Positions 15,121-25,005 of a stretch of 64,000 bases of DNA are shown in pieces. Made by a program: the position numbers and the translations under genes. Position 1 is the stretch's first letter; each line of letters starts with the position of its first letter. Under the pieces are notes generated by a model. The model was not told the origin of the DNA, did no database searches, and was given only the letters and a program-made list of their open reading frames with translations. The stretch is from Chitinophagaceae bacterium (lineage in GTDB: Bacteria; Bacteroidota; Bacteroidia; Chitinophagales; Chitinophagaceae), in assembly GCA_016720825.1 (NCBI GenBank), contig JADKJV010000027.1:124001-188000 (forward strand). The letters are read 5' to 3'.

Positions 15121-16980
15121 TTATTCAATCCTTTTCCCCTTCATGGCTTTCCCGATCGCCTGGTCCATGAGTCTTTCTGCATAAGGCTTTGAAATCTCAT
15201 TGAGCTTTTCAATACCCGCCTGAACTTCATCTTTCGTACCGGTCTGGATCAGCTGCACAAGCTTGTCCATATAAGACCTTGTTTCTGCAATTTCTGCCGG
15301 CTCCAGGTAGGCTGCATTAGCCGTAATGAAACGTTCTGTGGTATCAAGCATGATCGTGGCTTCCGTACGGGCTTCTGTTATCGAACGTACAGCCATATCC
15401 TCTTTGGGATGTGTAATAGAATCAAACAGCATTTGCTCAACCTGCTCATCGGTTAAACCATACTGTGGTTTTACTTCAATATGCTGCTGCACCCCGCTGC
15501 GGAGTTCTTTCGCTTTCACTACCAGGATACCATCTGCATTGACCAGGAAACTGATTTCCACTTTGGGAAAACCGGCGGGCATACCGGGTATGCCGGTGAG
15601 GTTGAATTCAGCCAGCTTGCGGTTGTCTCTCACCAGGTCCCTCTCACCCTGGTAAACAGAAATACGGATTGAAGACTGTCCGTCTTTTTGTGTGGTATAC
15701 TGGCGTCCTGCACCTGAAGGGATTTTTGAATTCCGCGGGATCAGTACATCCATGAGTCCGCCCATCGTTTCAATGCCCAATGAAAGCGGCGTAATATCAA
15801 GCAGTAAAAAATCTTTATTATTCCCGGCGAGAATGTCGGCCTGGACAGCAGCGCCCAAAGCCACTACTTCATCCGGGTTCAGTGTATCGTTTACTTTTTT
15901 ATTGAAGAACTTGCCAACCGTTTGTTTCACCAGCGGGATTCTTGTTGACCCGCCTACCATAATCACTTCATCTATTTCATCAATACCCAGTCCGGCATCT
16001 GACAACGCTGCTTTGCAACAATCCACTGTCTTTTCCACCAACGGAGCAGCCAGTGATTCAAACGTAGACTTGTCAAGGGAAAATTTCTTCCCGCCGATCT
16101 CTGTTTCGAAATAGTCGTTGAATGATAAATGTTTTTTGGCTTCTTCTGCTTTTAAACGGAAATCCTGCAATTCGCTTTTGGAACTGAACCGCTCTGCTGC
16201 CGTTTCATCTGTAGCACCGGTCCAGTGGCGGAGAATGGCCCTGTCAAAATCATCACCACCCAGGTAAGTATCCCCGTTCGTGGATAATACTTCAAAGATA
16301 CCGCCTGCAATACGGAGCACTGATATGTCAAACGTTCCTCCACCCAGGTCAAAAACGGCCACCGTTTTGGCCTCATCTTTTCTCATGCCGAGTCCATAAG
16401 CTAAACTGGCTGCCGTGGGTTCATTCACAATCCGCAACACATCAAGACCGGCCAGTTTCCCCGCATCACGTGTCGCCTGGCGCTGCGCATCATTGAAATA
16501 AGCAGGCACGGTAATGACTGCTTTATTGACCGGTGTTTTGAGAATATGTTCAGCCCTGGTTTTAAGTTCTTTTAAAATGAAAGATGATAACTCCACCGGG
16601 GAATAAAATTTATCCCCGGCCTGTACTTTCACCAGGCTGTCGGTATTATCATCAATTACTTTATAGGTAAAAAAGGAAGCATGGTCTTTTACATCCTGAT
16701 AAGATTTCCCCATCAGTCTTTTCACGGAAAAAATAGTTTGCTGCGGTTCTTTTACCAGATACTCCCTGGCCTGTTCTCCCACACTGATCTGGTCACCCGC
16801 CCCGAAATGTATCACCGATGGAACCAGTGCGCTGCCGTCAAATTCTTTCAGTACAACCGGCTCACGGGTATCCGGGTGAATAACCGCCACAAGGCTGTTC
16901 GTGGTACCCAGGTCAATTCCTGCAATAATCTCTGCCTGCTGTAAGCTGCCAGTTGCTATGTTAATGCCAATAGTTGCCAT
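15121..16980 (-). CDS. hscA: Hsp70-type chaperone HscA
   Basis: 619 residues. The nucleotide-binding domain carries all Hsp70 signatures: GIDLGTTNSLVAV (residues about 21-33), VFDLGGGTFDISVLR and VIMVGGSTRIPLV; the substrate-binding domain follows (LLLDITPLSLGIETMGG) with a shortened C-terminal lid. The N-terminal extension (INIATGSLQQAEI) and lid are typical of HscA, which helps transfer Fe-S clusters from IscU. No isc/suf gene or hscB lies nearby, so the assignment rests on sequence alone. Confidence 0.85.
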   Translation of the reverse strand: MATIGINIATGSLQQAEIIAGIDLGTTNSLVAVIHPDTREPVVLKEFDGSALVPSVIHFGAGDQISVGEQAREYLVKEPQQTIFSVKRLMGKSYQDVKDHASFFTYKVIDDNTDSLVKVQAGDKFYSPVELSSFILKELKTRAEHILKTPVNKAVITVPAYFNDAQRQATRDAGKLAGLDVLRIVNEPTAASLAYGLGMRKDEAKTVAVFDLGGGTFDISVLRIAGGIFEVLSTNGDTYLGGDDFDRAILRHWTGATDETAAERFSSKSELQDFRLKAEEAKKHLSFNDYFETEIGGKKFSLDKSTFESLAAPLVEKTVDCCKAALSDAGLGIDEIDEVIMVGGSTRIPLVKQTVGKFFNKKVNDTLNPDEVVALGAAVQADILAGNNKDFLLLDITPLSLGIETMGGLMDVLIPRNSKIPSGAGRQYTTQKDGQSSIRISVYQGERDLVRDNRKLAEFNLTGIPGMPAGFPKVEISFLVNADGILVVKAKELRSGVQQHIEVKPQYGLTDEQVEQMLFDSITHPKEDMAVRSITEARTEATIMLDTTERFITANAAYLEPAEIAETRSYMDKLVQLIQTGTKDEVQAGIEKLNEISKPYAERLMDQAIGKAMKGKRIE

Positions 16981-17009
16981 ATTCCTTTGCCCGTTTTACC
17001 GACGGCATG

Positions 17010-17017
17010 CAAAAGTA
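17010..17017 (-). promoter_or_regulatory. Predicted hscA promoter -7 box
   Basis: Minus-strand TACTTTTG fits TAnnTTTG, 30 bp upstream of the hscA start codon. Confidence 0.45.
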
Positions 17018-17089
17018 AGGGCTGGAGCGGGAATGGGGGTTACGGAAAGCGAAAAACGAGCGATCTCGGGTAATAGTTGCCGGCTGTTG

Positions 17090-17262
17090 CCATGGCCAAT
17101 GGCTAATTGCTAATAGCTGTTGAGGTTTTGGCTATTGGCAATTGGCTTTTGGCTATTAGCTATTGCCGTTACTCGGCATGCTTTTGACTTTTTATTTTTG
17201 AATTTTTGCTCCCAGCTACTGCTAGTTGCTAATTGCCAATAGCCAAGAGCCAAAAGCCTATA
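17090..17262. repeat. CTATTGG/CAATTGG heptamer arrays
   Basis: Two arrays of degenerate 7-bp units (CTATTGG, CAATTGG, CTTTTGG, CTATTAG; 17,090-17,166) and the opposite-strand units AATAGCC, AAGAGCC, AAAAGCC (17,221-17,259). The two arrays are inverted relative to each other and fill the 16,981-17,264 spacer. No gene is seen. Confidence 0.85.
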
Positions 17263-17264
17263 TA

Positions 17265-17300
17265 TAAAAAAGCCCGGAGTCACATTATTGACTCCGGGCT
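17265..17300 (-). terminator. Rho-independent terminator of the PorU2-like gene
   Basis: Minus-strand stem AGCCCGGAGTCA / TGACTCCGGGCT followed by TTTTT, 19 bp past the stop codon. Confidence 0.93.
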
Positions 17301-17318
17301 CTCAAGAAATTATCAACC

Positions 17319-20300
17319 CTACCTCATCAAATACATCTTCCCATATCCCTTATTAAAGAACTGGTCTGTTTTATCATCTGCCGCTTTGTACTTGTCGAGT
17401 GCTTTGCCATTGAGGTTGGTAACCACGCGGTATAAATAAATACCATTGGCGAGTTTCTGACCGTACTGATCGGTTCCATCCCATTTGAAGTCGGTGATGT
17501 TCCGGCCTACGTGGAGCGGGCCGAGTTCATCTTTGGTGATTTCGCGCACCAGTTTACCGGTGATGGTCATGATTTCGATCTTGATATTCTGCGGTACTTC
17601 AACACCGGTGATGGTAAATACAAAGGCCGTTGAAGTGGTAAACGGATTGGGATAGTTGAGCATGTTGGAGATCATCGGTTTGTTGATCACCTCAAACATA
17701 ACACGGTAGGCGATATCACCAGCTGCGTTATTGCTCTTATCCTTACCTGTTACGATCAGTTCATATTCACCGTCCTGGGCGAAATAAGGCCTGAATGTGA
17801 TCAGGGCTGTATTGTCAGGATTCGGTGCCTGTCCGGCGGGTGTGAACCGCAGGGTATCATTATTAAAGAAGTATTTCTTCAATGATCCGTTGGGGAAACG
17901 CACCTGCAGGGTAAGCAGGGAGGTATCATCCAGGATCAGCCAGCGGGCTTCATCTTTCAGCTTGATTGTAATATCAGGTTTGGAAGAAACGATATCACGG
18001 TTGAGGATATGTACATTATCGAATGTAACATCCATCAGCGGGTTCAGGCTGTCGGGTTTTACATACAGGCTCCTATATGCAAAGTTGTTGAAATGGAACT
18101 GCTCGGGCTGGTCGTTATCCGGGTTGGCTTCAATATAAATGGTATTGAATCCGGACAATCCGGAGGTGTTTATGACAGTTCCGATCTGTAAAGTATCACC
18201 CACTGGCAAAGGCCTGCGTTTAGACAGTGGTACAATGGTGGGAAGGTTATTCCGGTCTGTTACAATCAGCTTCAGTTTCAGGCTGTCGAACGCGGCCACA
18301 CTGATATTCTTAAAGGCCACTTTATAATCCATAGGCTCACCTACTTCCACTGTATCTTTTGTTTTCAGGTAGATATTAGGAGCGATAGCACCTTCTGGTA
18401 CCGGATCATAAGTTATGCGCCAGTAACGGAGCTGGTAAGGTGTAAAATTGACCGAGTCCTGTGTACGCAGGCGCAGTTTCAGGTTCGGATACTGCAGGGC
18501 ACTGATGTTTGAAATATTATAATCCTGCTGTGACTGGTTCAGCGCACTCACCAGGACTGTTTCTGTACCATCATTTTTAATACCGATTACATCCACTGTA
18601 GGCACATCGCCATTCACATCACCCTGGCCTCTCCATTTCAGTTGTTTCCAGGCGCGTGCAGGACCGAATACGGGTGAAGTCATATAACCTAAGGTATCCG
18701 GTGTAATACAATCCACAGATAAAGTCAGGTTATCTGCTATTCCTTGTGTAAATGCCCAACGCGGTGTAAATGTGGTGCTGCGGTTTTTCTGATATACGAA
18801 ACCAAATGCACGTGGTGCATTGAAAGTATCAATGTCAGCAAAACCCTGGGCTTTCAGCCTGTGATAAATGGAATTTCCTGCACCCAGGTGGTTTTCGTCA
18901 TTTGCCCAATCTGCGGCATAAGTATTTGTGAGGGGATTTGTGCCGGAAGTATTCCTGACTACAACATAGAAACCATCAGGAATGAGGTCAAGGAACTCCA
19001 TAGCCTGGCGGCGTTTGACAGAATCAAGGATATTATACTGGAAATTCCAGCGACGGTCAATACCACAAACAGGATCGCTGCCGTACTGGCCGGGACCAGA
19101 ATCCGCATTCACCCATGGGTCGAATGTTATGGGATCGATAACGTTGATAATAATGTTAGAGATACCGCATACACTCCTGATAGAAGCAACACCGTTAATC
19201 GCAACGGATAAACAGGCGGCCTGCGAACAGGCTGTGGGGAACACACCGTTCCGTACAAACAGGTTTTGCAGTATATTATTATAGGACCATTTACGGCTGG
19301 AGCTGTCAAGCGTCATCCTTTCAATCACTGATTTGGTGTGCTGGTAGAAATGTGACTGGTTGAATCCGGGATCACTGCTGCCAAGGGCTGCGCTGCTGAG
19401 ATAAACGAATGATGATTTATTCCAGACGGGCTGGCCACTTGTCGGATTCGGTGACACTCTCCAGTAATAAACGGTACTGTCTGTGAAATTGATGTTCGGT
19501 ACAAACTCCAGTACCCCACCTGTTGAACTGATGGTACGCGTAACTTTAAATGGCGAATTGAAAAACTCAGTAGTATCCATTTCCATCGTATAGGTCTTCA
19601 GCGTGCTGTAAGGATTCGCTGTTGACGCCACCAGTTTGGCACCCTGCTGGTTTACGATACCGTAATTGTATGGATAAACCGGTCGTGCTTCATCCTCAAA
19701 TACGAATACATCTTTGGTAATACAGTTATTGGTTTCATAAATTTCATCTGCCACGTTATCGGCATCCACGCAGAATGAAATTTTATTCAATCCTTTGTCG
19801 CGGGTAGCTACTATCGGGAAATCGTAAGAAAGTGAATCCATATAACGGATCCCCGGAATGGTATCACGACGCACTACTTCTGTAGTAAGGTCGGGATAAG
19901 TCCTTCTCACTTCGATCACAATATTTTTAGGAGGCGCTTTACCCAGGTTCATGAATTTGGCATCCACGTGGAAATGGGTTTCAGCGACAGAAATAAAACT
20001 CGGGTTTACTTTAATCAGCTGGTCTTCGATCACATAATCCGGCTTATCCATGGAGATATCCAGCTTGATAGCAGGATCACCATGCAAGGTGGTTTGCTCA
20101 CAATGGAAGCGGGCATAATAATCATTCTGTGTGGTGAGCGCATACGTTTGTGTAATGGACTCTCGCAGGATTTCACCCAGTGATTTTCCATAATGGGTGA
20201 TAGATGCGGCATTGTATGTACGTGTATTGAAAATATCCAGGTAGTGAACAATACCGAAGTGCGAACTGGCAACAAACGCAATAGAACCACGCTGGTCGGC

Positions 20301-22385
20301 CAATACATATTTTTCTGAAAGTGTTTCTTTACTGATTAAACGTGTGGGCGTATAGTTAAAGAAGTTACCGGCATTACAACCCATTACAATCGTGATCGGG
20401 TATTTGCTGGGGTTATTATACTGGTCGGGGTTATCGAGGTTGAATTCAAGTGTGCTGGCAGAAGAGTGACCGAAATAAGTCATCAGCCCAATGCCTTCCT
20501 GGAACAGTGCCTGTAAACGCTGGCTGCTGGTTTGTTCAACAGGTGCGGCACTTACTTTACTGAATGTATTGAGATTGGCACCATAGAAAGTGTCAATAAT
20601 GATACTCTGGTAGTGATTCATATCCGCCGTAAGGATTGCGCCCAGGGCCGGATCGCTGGCACCGATTACATGTACCACATTCTTCATCCAGGCTTTGTCG
20701 CGGATATACGGCGACTGGAATGCCTGTTGCTGTTCGTACTGCTGGAGTTTTGAAAGATATACAGCTACTTCATCTCCGTTCACTGCAGAAATACGGCCAA
20801 TAGACACTTTAGGTATTTCATCGGCACCCGGGTCTGCTCCCAGCAGGTTATCAGAAGCAGGCTGGCCATAAGTCGGGATGTATGATAATTTATCAATATC
20901 AGGCGCATTTTCATACAGCCGGAATTGCTGGTAATTCAAACCTTTGCCAATCAGTAAAACGTTTTTAACCGGGCTGCTGAAATTATTCCTGGCCCAGCGG
21001 ATGAAATTGCGGAGACCATTTGGATTCTTTTTAATACCATATCCAAACTGGTCGAGTACTTCATCAATCATGTAAATTTTGGCGATATGCGAACCACCGG
21101 CTGCTGAACTGCGGTATGCACGGTAATTCTCAACCGGATTACCACTGCTTGTTGAAACCGTAAGTGCCGGATGGGAGATAATCATGAAATTACCCTGGTT
21201 AGCCGCGAGCCCGTAATTGATAAAATTGCGGGGCTGCAGGCTGGTTACATTTACCGGGTAGTTGGTATGCTGGCTCACCAGCACGATGCGACGTTCAGTA
21301 GCTGAAGGCTCCAGCACCACCCTGACAAAAGAAGGATTGCCGAGGTCACCTACATAACGCTTGCCATTGGTAATATCATAAAACACAGGGTTGGCAGCAC
21401 CAAATACAAAGTTGGAGATTTCGAGATAATTCCCCGTTGCGCTGGCAGGCAGTGTAAATTCAAAATTATTGGAACCGACAAAATCAAAACGGTGCGGATA
21501 AACCAGTTCTATGGAAGCCACTGCCATCCGGTCATTGGCGATCGTACAACGGTTAGTCACCTCAACAACCATAGATTCTGCATTGACAGCCCCGTTTGGT
21601 GCGGCAAAATCAGATCTGAAATAATCAAAGAAATCCATGGTAGACAACCCCATTGAGTTACCTGCCAGTTTTACTTCATACTGCCTTGGATTGAGCGCGT
21701 TTCCGGTAGCATTGACTTTTATGTGCGGAGCCGGGGCACCACCACCGGTGTATGGCCTGAGGCCTTCAAATAAAGTAGATATGGTAAAGCCATTGGGCAT
21801 ATCACCGGAAGTCCAGCCTTCACCCATATCATAAGCTGAAGAATAAACATACTCACCTACCACTGCAGCATAACCGGGATTGATTTTATCCTTGTAATAT
21901 TTTCCGGCAGTGTACATGAAGAAAGGTTCAACGGGCAGGCTGTTGCCGACCACGTTATTCGGACGCGAATCATAGCGGAGGTTATTGCCGGCCGGATTTA
22001 CTGTGAGGAAAAATGCCGCAGTATCTGTTTCCAGGCTCCATTTATCGTTCAGCTGGTACTGGGGGTCCTTGTACAACTGGTTATCAATTTTACCATCATT
22101 CTGTTCGCCCCAGAATTCAAGGAAATCCGTGTTTGTCATAACACCGCTTGCATTGGTGCTGTGCATTCTCACTTCCTGACCATTGCGCCAGAGCTGGAAC
22201 TGTTCAACGGGAACAGCGCCGAGACCGAGTCCTGAAAGTACGGGTTGGGTAAGCCGGTACAAGCCGGTTTGCCCTACTTTAAATTTATAGTAAGTGCGGC
22301 TGTAATTGATCCATTCATTTCCGTAGTTCTGCGCAGCGGCAGCAGCCGAAATGAAAATGAACAGCGGGAGTAAAAATTTTTTCAT
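17319..22385 (-). CDS. porU2: T9SS sortase PorU2-like C25 peptidase with type A sorting domain
   Basis: 1688 residues. The signal peptide (MKKFLLPLFIFISAAAAAQ) is followed by a beta-rich region, then a gingipain-type C25 peptidase domain (about 470-800) with the catalytic His in MTYFGHSSASTLEF (~640) and Cys in VMGCNAGNFF (~670). Next come Ig/CARDB-like segments and a C-terminal T9SS type A sorting domain (YPNPFTTSTAFVFTI, WDGTDQYGQKLANGIYLYR). PorU-type sortases cleave sorting domains of exported proteins and attach them to the surface. The extra length and separate PorV-like partner suit the PorU2 subgroup; a plain C25 surface protease is the alternative. It lies 27 bp downstream of the PorV-like gene, likely one operon. 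Confidence 0.82.
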   Translation of the reverse strand: MKKFLLPLFIFISAAAAAQNYGNEWINYSRTYYKFKVGQTGLYRLTQPVLSGLGLGAVPVEQFQLWRNGQEVRMHSTNASGVMTNTDFLEFWGEQNDGKIDNQLYKDPQYQLNDKWSLETDTAAFFLTVNPAGNNLRYDSRPNNVVGNSLPVEPFFMYTAGKYYKDKINPGYAAVVGEYVYSSAYDMGEGWTSGDMPNGFTISTLFEGLRPYTGGGAPAPHIKVNATGNALNPRQYEVKLAGNSMGLSTMDFFDYFRSDFAAPNGAVNAESMVVEVTNRCTIANDRMAVASIELVYPHRFDFVGSNNFEFTLPASATGNYLEISNFVFGAANPVFYDITNGKRYVGDLGNPSFVRVVLEPSATERRIVLVSQHTNYPVNVTSLQPRNFINYGLAANQGNFMIISHPALTVSTSSGNPVENYRAYRSSAAGGSHIAKIYMIDEVLDQFGYGIKKNPNGLRNFIRWARNNFSSPVKNVLLIGKGLNYQQFRLYENAPDIDKLSYIPTYGQPASDNLLGADPGADEIPKVSIGRISAVNGDEVAVYLSKLQQYEQQQAFQSPYIRDKAWMKNVVHVIGASDPALGAILTADMNHYQSIIIDTFYGANLNTFSKVSAAPVEQTSSQRLQALFQEGIGLMTYFGHSSASTLEFNLDNPDQYNNPSKYPITIVMGCNAGNFFNYTPTRLISKETLSEKYVLADQRGSIAFVASSHFGIVHYLDIFNTRTYNAASITHYGKSLGEILRESITQTYALTTQNDYYARFHCEQTTLHGDPAIKLDISMDKPDYVIEDQLIKVNPSFISVAETHFHVDAKFMNLGKAPPKNIVIEVRRTYPDLTTEVVRRDTIPGIRYMDSLSYDFPIVATRDKGLNKISFCVDADNVADEIYETNNCITKDVFVFEDEARPVYPYNYGIVNQQGAKLVASTANPYSTLKTYTMEMDTTEFFNSPFKVTRTISSTGGVLEFVPNINFTDSTVYYWRVSPNPTSGQPVWNKSSFVYLSSAALGSSDPGFNQSHFYQHTKSVIERMTLDSSSRKWSYNNILQNLFVRNGVFPTACSQAACLSVAINGVASIRSVCGISNIIINVIDPITFDPWVNADSGPGQYGSDPVCGIDRRWNFQYNILDSVKRRQAMEFLDLIPDGFYVVVRNTSGTNPLTNTYAADWANDENHLGAGNSIYHRLKAQGFADIDTFNAPRAFGFVYQKNRSTTFTPRWAFTQGIADNLTLSVDCITPDTLGYMTSPVFGPARAWKQLKWRGQGDVNGDVPTVDVIGIKNDGTETVLVSALNQSQQDYNISNISALQYPNLKLRLRTQDSVNFTPYQLRYWRITYDPVPEGAIAPNIYLKTKDTVEVGEPMDYKVAFKNISVAAFDSLKLKLIVTDRNNLPTIVPLSKRRPLPVGDTLQIGTVINTSGLSGFNTIYIEANPDNDQPEQFHFNNFAYRSLYVKPDSLNPLMDVTFDNVHILNRDIVSSKPDITIKLKDEARWLILDDTSLLTLQVRFPNGSLKKYFFNNDTLRFTPAGQAPNPDNTALITFRPYFAQDGEYELIVTGKDKSNNAAGDIAYRVMFEVINKPMISNMLNYPNPFTTSTAFVFTITGVEVPQNIKIEIMTITGKLVREITKDELGPLHVGRNITDFKWDGTDQYGQKLANGIYLYRVVTNLNGKALDKYKAADDKTDQFFNKGYGKMYLMR

Positions 22386-22412
22386 CGTATGTCAGTTTAT
22401 ACGGTACAGTTT

Positions 22413-23525
22413 TTAATTCCTGCGTTTTTTATCCGACACCATATCAAGGCGCAGGGAAAACACATGGGTAAACAAGGGATTGGATTGATTCGCCAGATTC
22501 GTAAATGCGTAGTCGATAGTCACATTCGAAATTTTAAAACCCGCACCGGCACTTGGCTGATATATCCATACTTTTTTCTGGTTCAGCGTATCGCCGTCGG
22601 CAAGGGCTTTCTGGAAATTATTGATACCTCCGCGGAGGAAAAACACATTATTCACATTGAGTTCAAGCCCGAGTTTGGGATCGGCACTCACCGGATCAGC
22701 ACTGATCAGTGTATTGCGCTGTCCGTCGAATGTTACATCCACATTGGCTTCCGCCAGCAGGCTTGATTTGGCACCGAGCTTGAATTCACGGGCGATACCC
22801 AGCACAAGGCGGGGTGCAGTAAGCTCAGTGGATTTTACCGGGATTTCATTATTTGTGAGGTAAAGCACTTCTTTTTCACGGTCAGTGAAAGAGAAAGTCC
22901 ATGCGTTAAAAGTGCTGGTCAGGTCGCGGCCGGTTATACCAAAGCGCCAATGCTTGCCCTGGAACTGAAGGCCGGCATCTAGTCCGAAACCCCATGCCTT
23001 TGCAAACTTGCCCACATTTCGGTGGATCACTTTTGCATTCAGTCCGAAATGCACTTTCTTTTTATCGGTGTCTTTCAGTTTCTGCGCGAAAGAAAGAAGG
23101 AAAGCATAGTCGGCAGAAGAGAAAGCCTGGATGTTGTTGTAATTGATCGAGCCATCGGGTTCCACCAGGAACAGGGTGTTCATGATGTCATCCACGGCAA
23201 AACGCAAACCTGTAATGCCTATGGTACGTTTATTGTTGGATGTGGGAATAGCAATGGAAGCGTAGTCATATTTGCCAATACCGGCAAAATATTCGGCATG
23301 CATCAGGTTGAGCTGGGGATGGTCTTTTACACCAGCCAGTCCGGCCGGATTCCAGTAACCAGCTGTTCCATCGTTCACGGAGGCGATCTGGGCACTGCCC
23401 ATAGCAAGCCCGCGGGCCCCTGCCCCGATGTTTAAAAATTCGTTTGAGTATTTCCTGAACTGTGCGGTGGTGGATAAGCAGCAGATGGTGGCCAGGAATG
23501 AGAGAAAGATTCGGTTAGTTTTCAT
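22413..23525 (-). CDS. PorV/PorQ-family outer membrane beta-barrel protein
   Basis: 370 residues with signal peptide (MKTNRIFLSFLATICC). The PorV/PorQ (UPF0164-like) opening is clear: FLNIGAGARGLAMGSAQIAS and TAGYWNPAGLAGV, followed by an FadL/OmpP1-like series of amphipathic strands to the C-terminal FSLRLDMVSDKK. PorV proteins shuttle T9SS cargo to the surface attachment complex with PorU. Placement directly upstream of the PorU2-like gene suggests a dedicated pair; it is probably a PorV paralogue, not core PorV. Confidence 0.75.
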   Translation of the reverse strand: MKTNRIFLSFLATICCLSTTAQFRKYSNEFLNIGAGARGLAMGSAQIASVNDGTAGYWNPAGLAGVKDHPQLNLMHAEYFAGIGKYDYASIAIPTSNNKRTIGITGLRFAVDDIMNTLFLVEPDGSINYNNIQAFSSADYAFLLSFAQKLKDTDKKKVHFGLNAKVIHRNVGKFAKAWGFGLDAGLQFQGKHWRFGITGRDLTSTFNAWTFSFTDREKEVLYLTNNEIPVKSTELTAPRLVLGIAREFKLGAKSSLLAEANVDVTFDGQRNTLISADPVSADPKLGLELNVNNVFFLRGGINNFQKALADGDTLNQKKVWIYQPSAGAGFKISNVTIDYAFTNLANQSNPLFTHVFSLRLDMVSDKKRRN

Positions 23526-23699
23526 TCAAGTTTTTTTCAAATAAGCAATTGAATCTGATTAGTTTTCATGAGAAAAGGATATTATGTAAAGTTAGAACAT
23601 CAACCTGAGAATTTATAGTCCCCGGGCCATTTCAACTTAACGAATTAAAACGCCCGGGAACAGTTAATATTGCCTTTTTAAGAAGCAAAGATTTTGGCC

Positions 23700-23707
23700 T
23701 ATTTTTG
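23700..23707 (+). promoter_or_regulatory. Predicted tyrS promoter -7 box
   Basis: TATTTTTG on the plus strand matches TAnnTTTG, 20 bp upstream of the tyrS start. Confidence 0.4.
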
Positions 23708-23727
23708 CTTAAATCATTGATTTATAT

Positions 23728-25005
23728 ATGAATTTGATCTCTGAACTGAAGTGGAGGGGCTTGATCCAGGACATAATGCCGGGAACTGAAGACCAGCTCA
23801 ATCGGGAACTTACGCATGGGTATATCGGTTTTGATCCGACAGCCGACAGTCTTCATATCGGCAGCCTGGTACCCATTATCCTCCTTGTTCACCTCCAGAA
23901 GGCAGGCCATAAGCCCATTGCCCTGGTTGGCGGAGCCACCGGCATGGTGGGTGATCCCAGTGGTAAAAGTGAAGAAAGAAACCTGCTGGATGAAGAAACC
24001 CTGCGTCACAACCAGGAAGGTGTGAAAAAACAGCTGATGCAGTACCTCGATTTTTCGCCCTCCATTCCCAATGCCGCTGAGATGGTGAATAATTACGATT
24101 GGTTCAAAGAAATCAGTTTTCTCCATTTCATCCGCGATGTAGGAAAACATATCACGGTGAATTACATGATGAGCAAGGACAGTGTGAAAAAAAGGCTCGA
24201 AGGCGACAGCGGTATGAGTTTTACCGAATTCACGTACCAGCTGGTACAGGGCTATGATTTTTACTGGCTGTATAAAAATAAAAACTGCAAACTGCAGATG
24301 GGCGGCAGTGACCAGTGGGGCAATATTGTAACCGGCACTGAACTGATCCGCCGTAAAGATGGTGGTGAAGCGTTTGCCTTTACCTGTCCGCTGATCACGA
24401 AGGCGGATGGCGGCAAATTCGGCAAAACTGAAAAAGGGAATGTATGGCTTGATCCTGCAAAAACTTCTCCCTACCAGTTCTACCAGTTCTGGCTTAATGC
24501 CTCTGATGAAGATGTAAAAAAATGGATTAAGATTTTCACTTTCCTTCCCGAAGAAGAGATCAATAAACTGAATACGGATCACGACCAGGATCCTGCGGCG
24601 AGAATCCTCCAGAAAAAACTGGCGGAAGAACTGACCTGTTTTGTACATGGCCGTGAAGAGTTTGAGAAAGCCGTTGAAACCACACAGAAATTATTTGCCA
24701 ACCAGAATGCCCCGGCAGAATCGCTGAGTGTGGAAGACCTGGAAGGCATGGAAGGTGTGGTGAAATCAGATTTTCCCCTCGAAAAAATAAATACGGGTAT
24801 TGACCTGGTCAGCTTCCTGGCTGAAACGGCCATTTTCCCAAGCAAAGGTGAAGCGCGTAAAACGGTACAGGGCGGCGGTGTGAGTATTAACCGAAAGAAA
24901 ATGGATAATCCGCTGGCTGTGATTCATGCAGAAAACCTGCTTCACGGGACTTATATCCTGGTGCAGAAAGGGAAGAAAAATTATTACCTCGTCAAAGCAG
25001 TTTAA
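23728..25005 (+). CDS. tyrS: Tyrosyl-tRNA synthetase
   Basis: 425 residues, full length for the bacterial class I enzyme. Recognisable features are YIGFDPTADSLHIGSLVPI (HIGH-type motif at HIGS), GGATGMVGDPSGKSEER, the tyrosine site segment MGGSDQWGNIVTG, and KFGKTEKGN (KMSKS equivalent). A C-terminal S4-like RNA-binding domain follows (AETAIFPSKGEARKTVQGG...VSINRKKM). The first ATG at 23,728 gives the canonical N-terminus. The stop codon overlaps that of the convergent SGNH hydrolase. Confidence 0.97.
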   Translation: MNLISELKWRGLIQDIMPGTEDQLNRELTHGYIGFDPTADSLHIGSLVPIILLVHLQKAGHKPIALVGGATGMVGDPSGKSEERNLLDEETLRHNQEGVKKQLMQYLDFSPSIPNAAEMVNNYDWFKEISFLHFIRDVGKHITVNYMMSKDSVKKRLEGDSGMSFTEFTYQLVQGYDFYWLYKNKNCKLQMGGSDQWGNIVTGTELIRRKDGGEAFAFTCPLITKADGGKFGKTEKGNVWLDPAKTSPYQFYQFWLNASDEDVKKWIKIFTFLPEEEINKLNTDHDQDPAARILQKKLAEELTCFVHGREEFEKAVETTQKLFANQNAPAESLSVEDLEGMEGVVKSDFPLEKINTGIDLVSFLAETAIFPSKGEARKTVQGGGVSINRKKMDNPLAVIHAENLLHGTYILVQKGKKNYYLVKAV

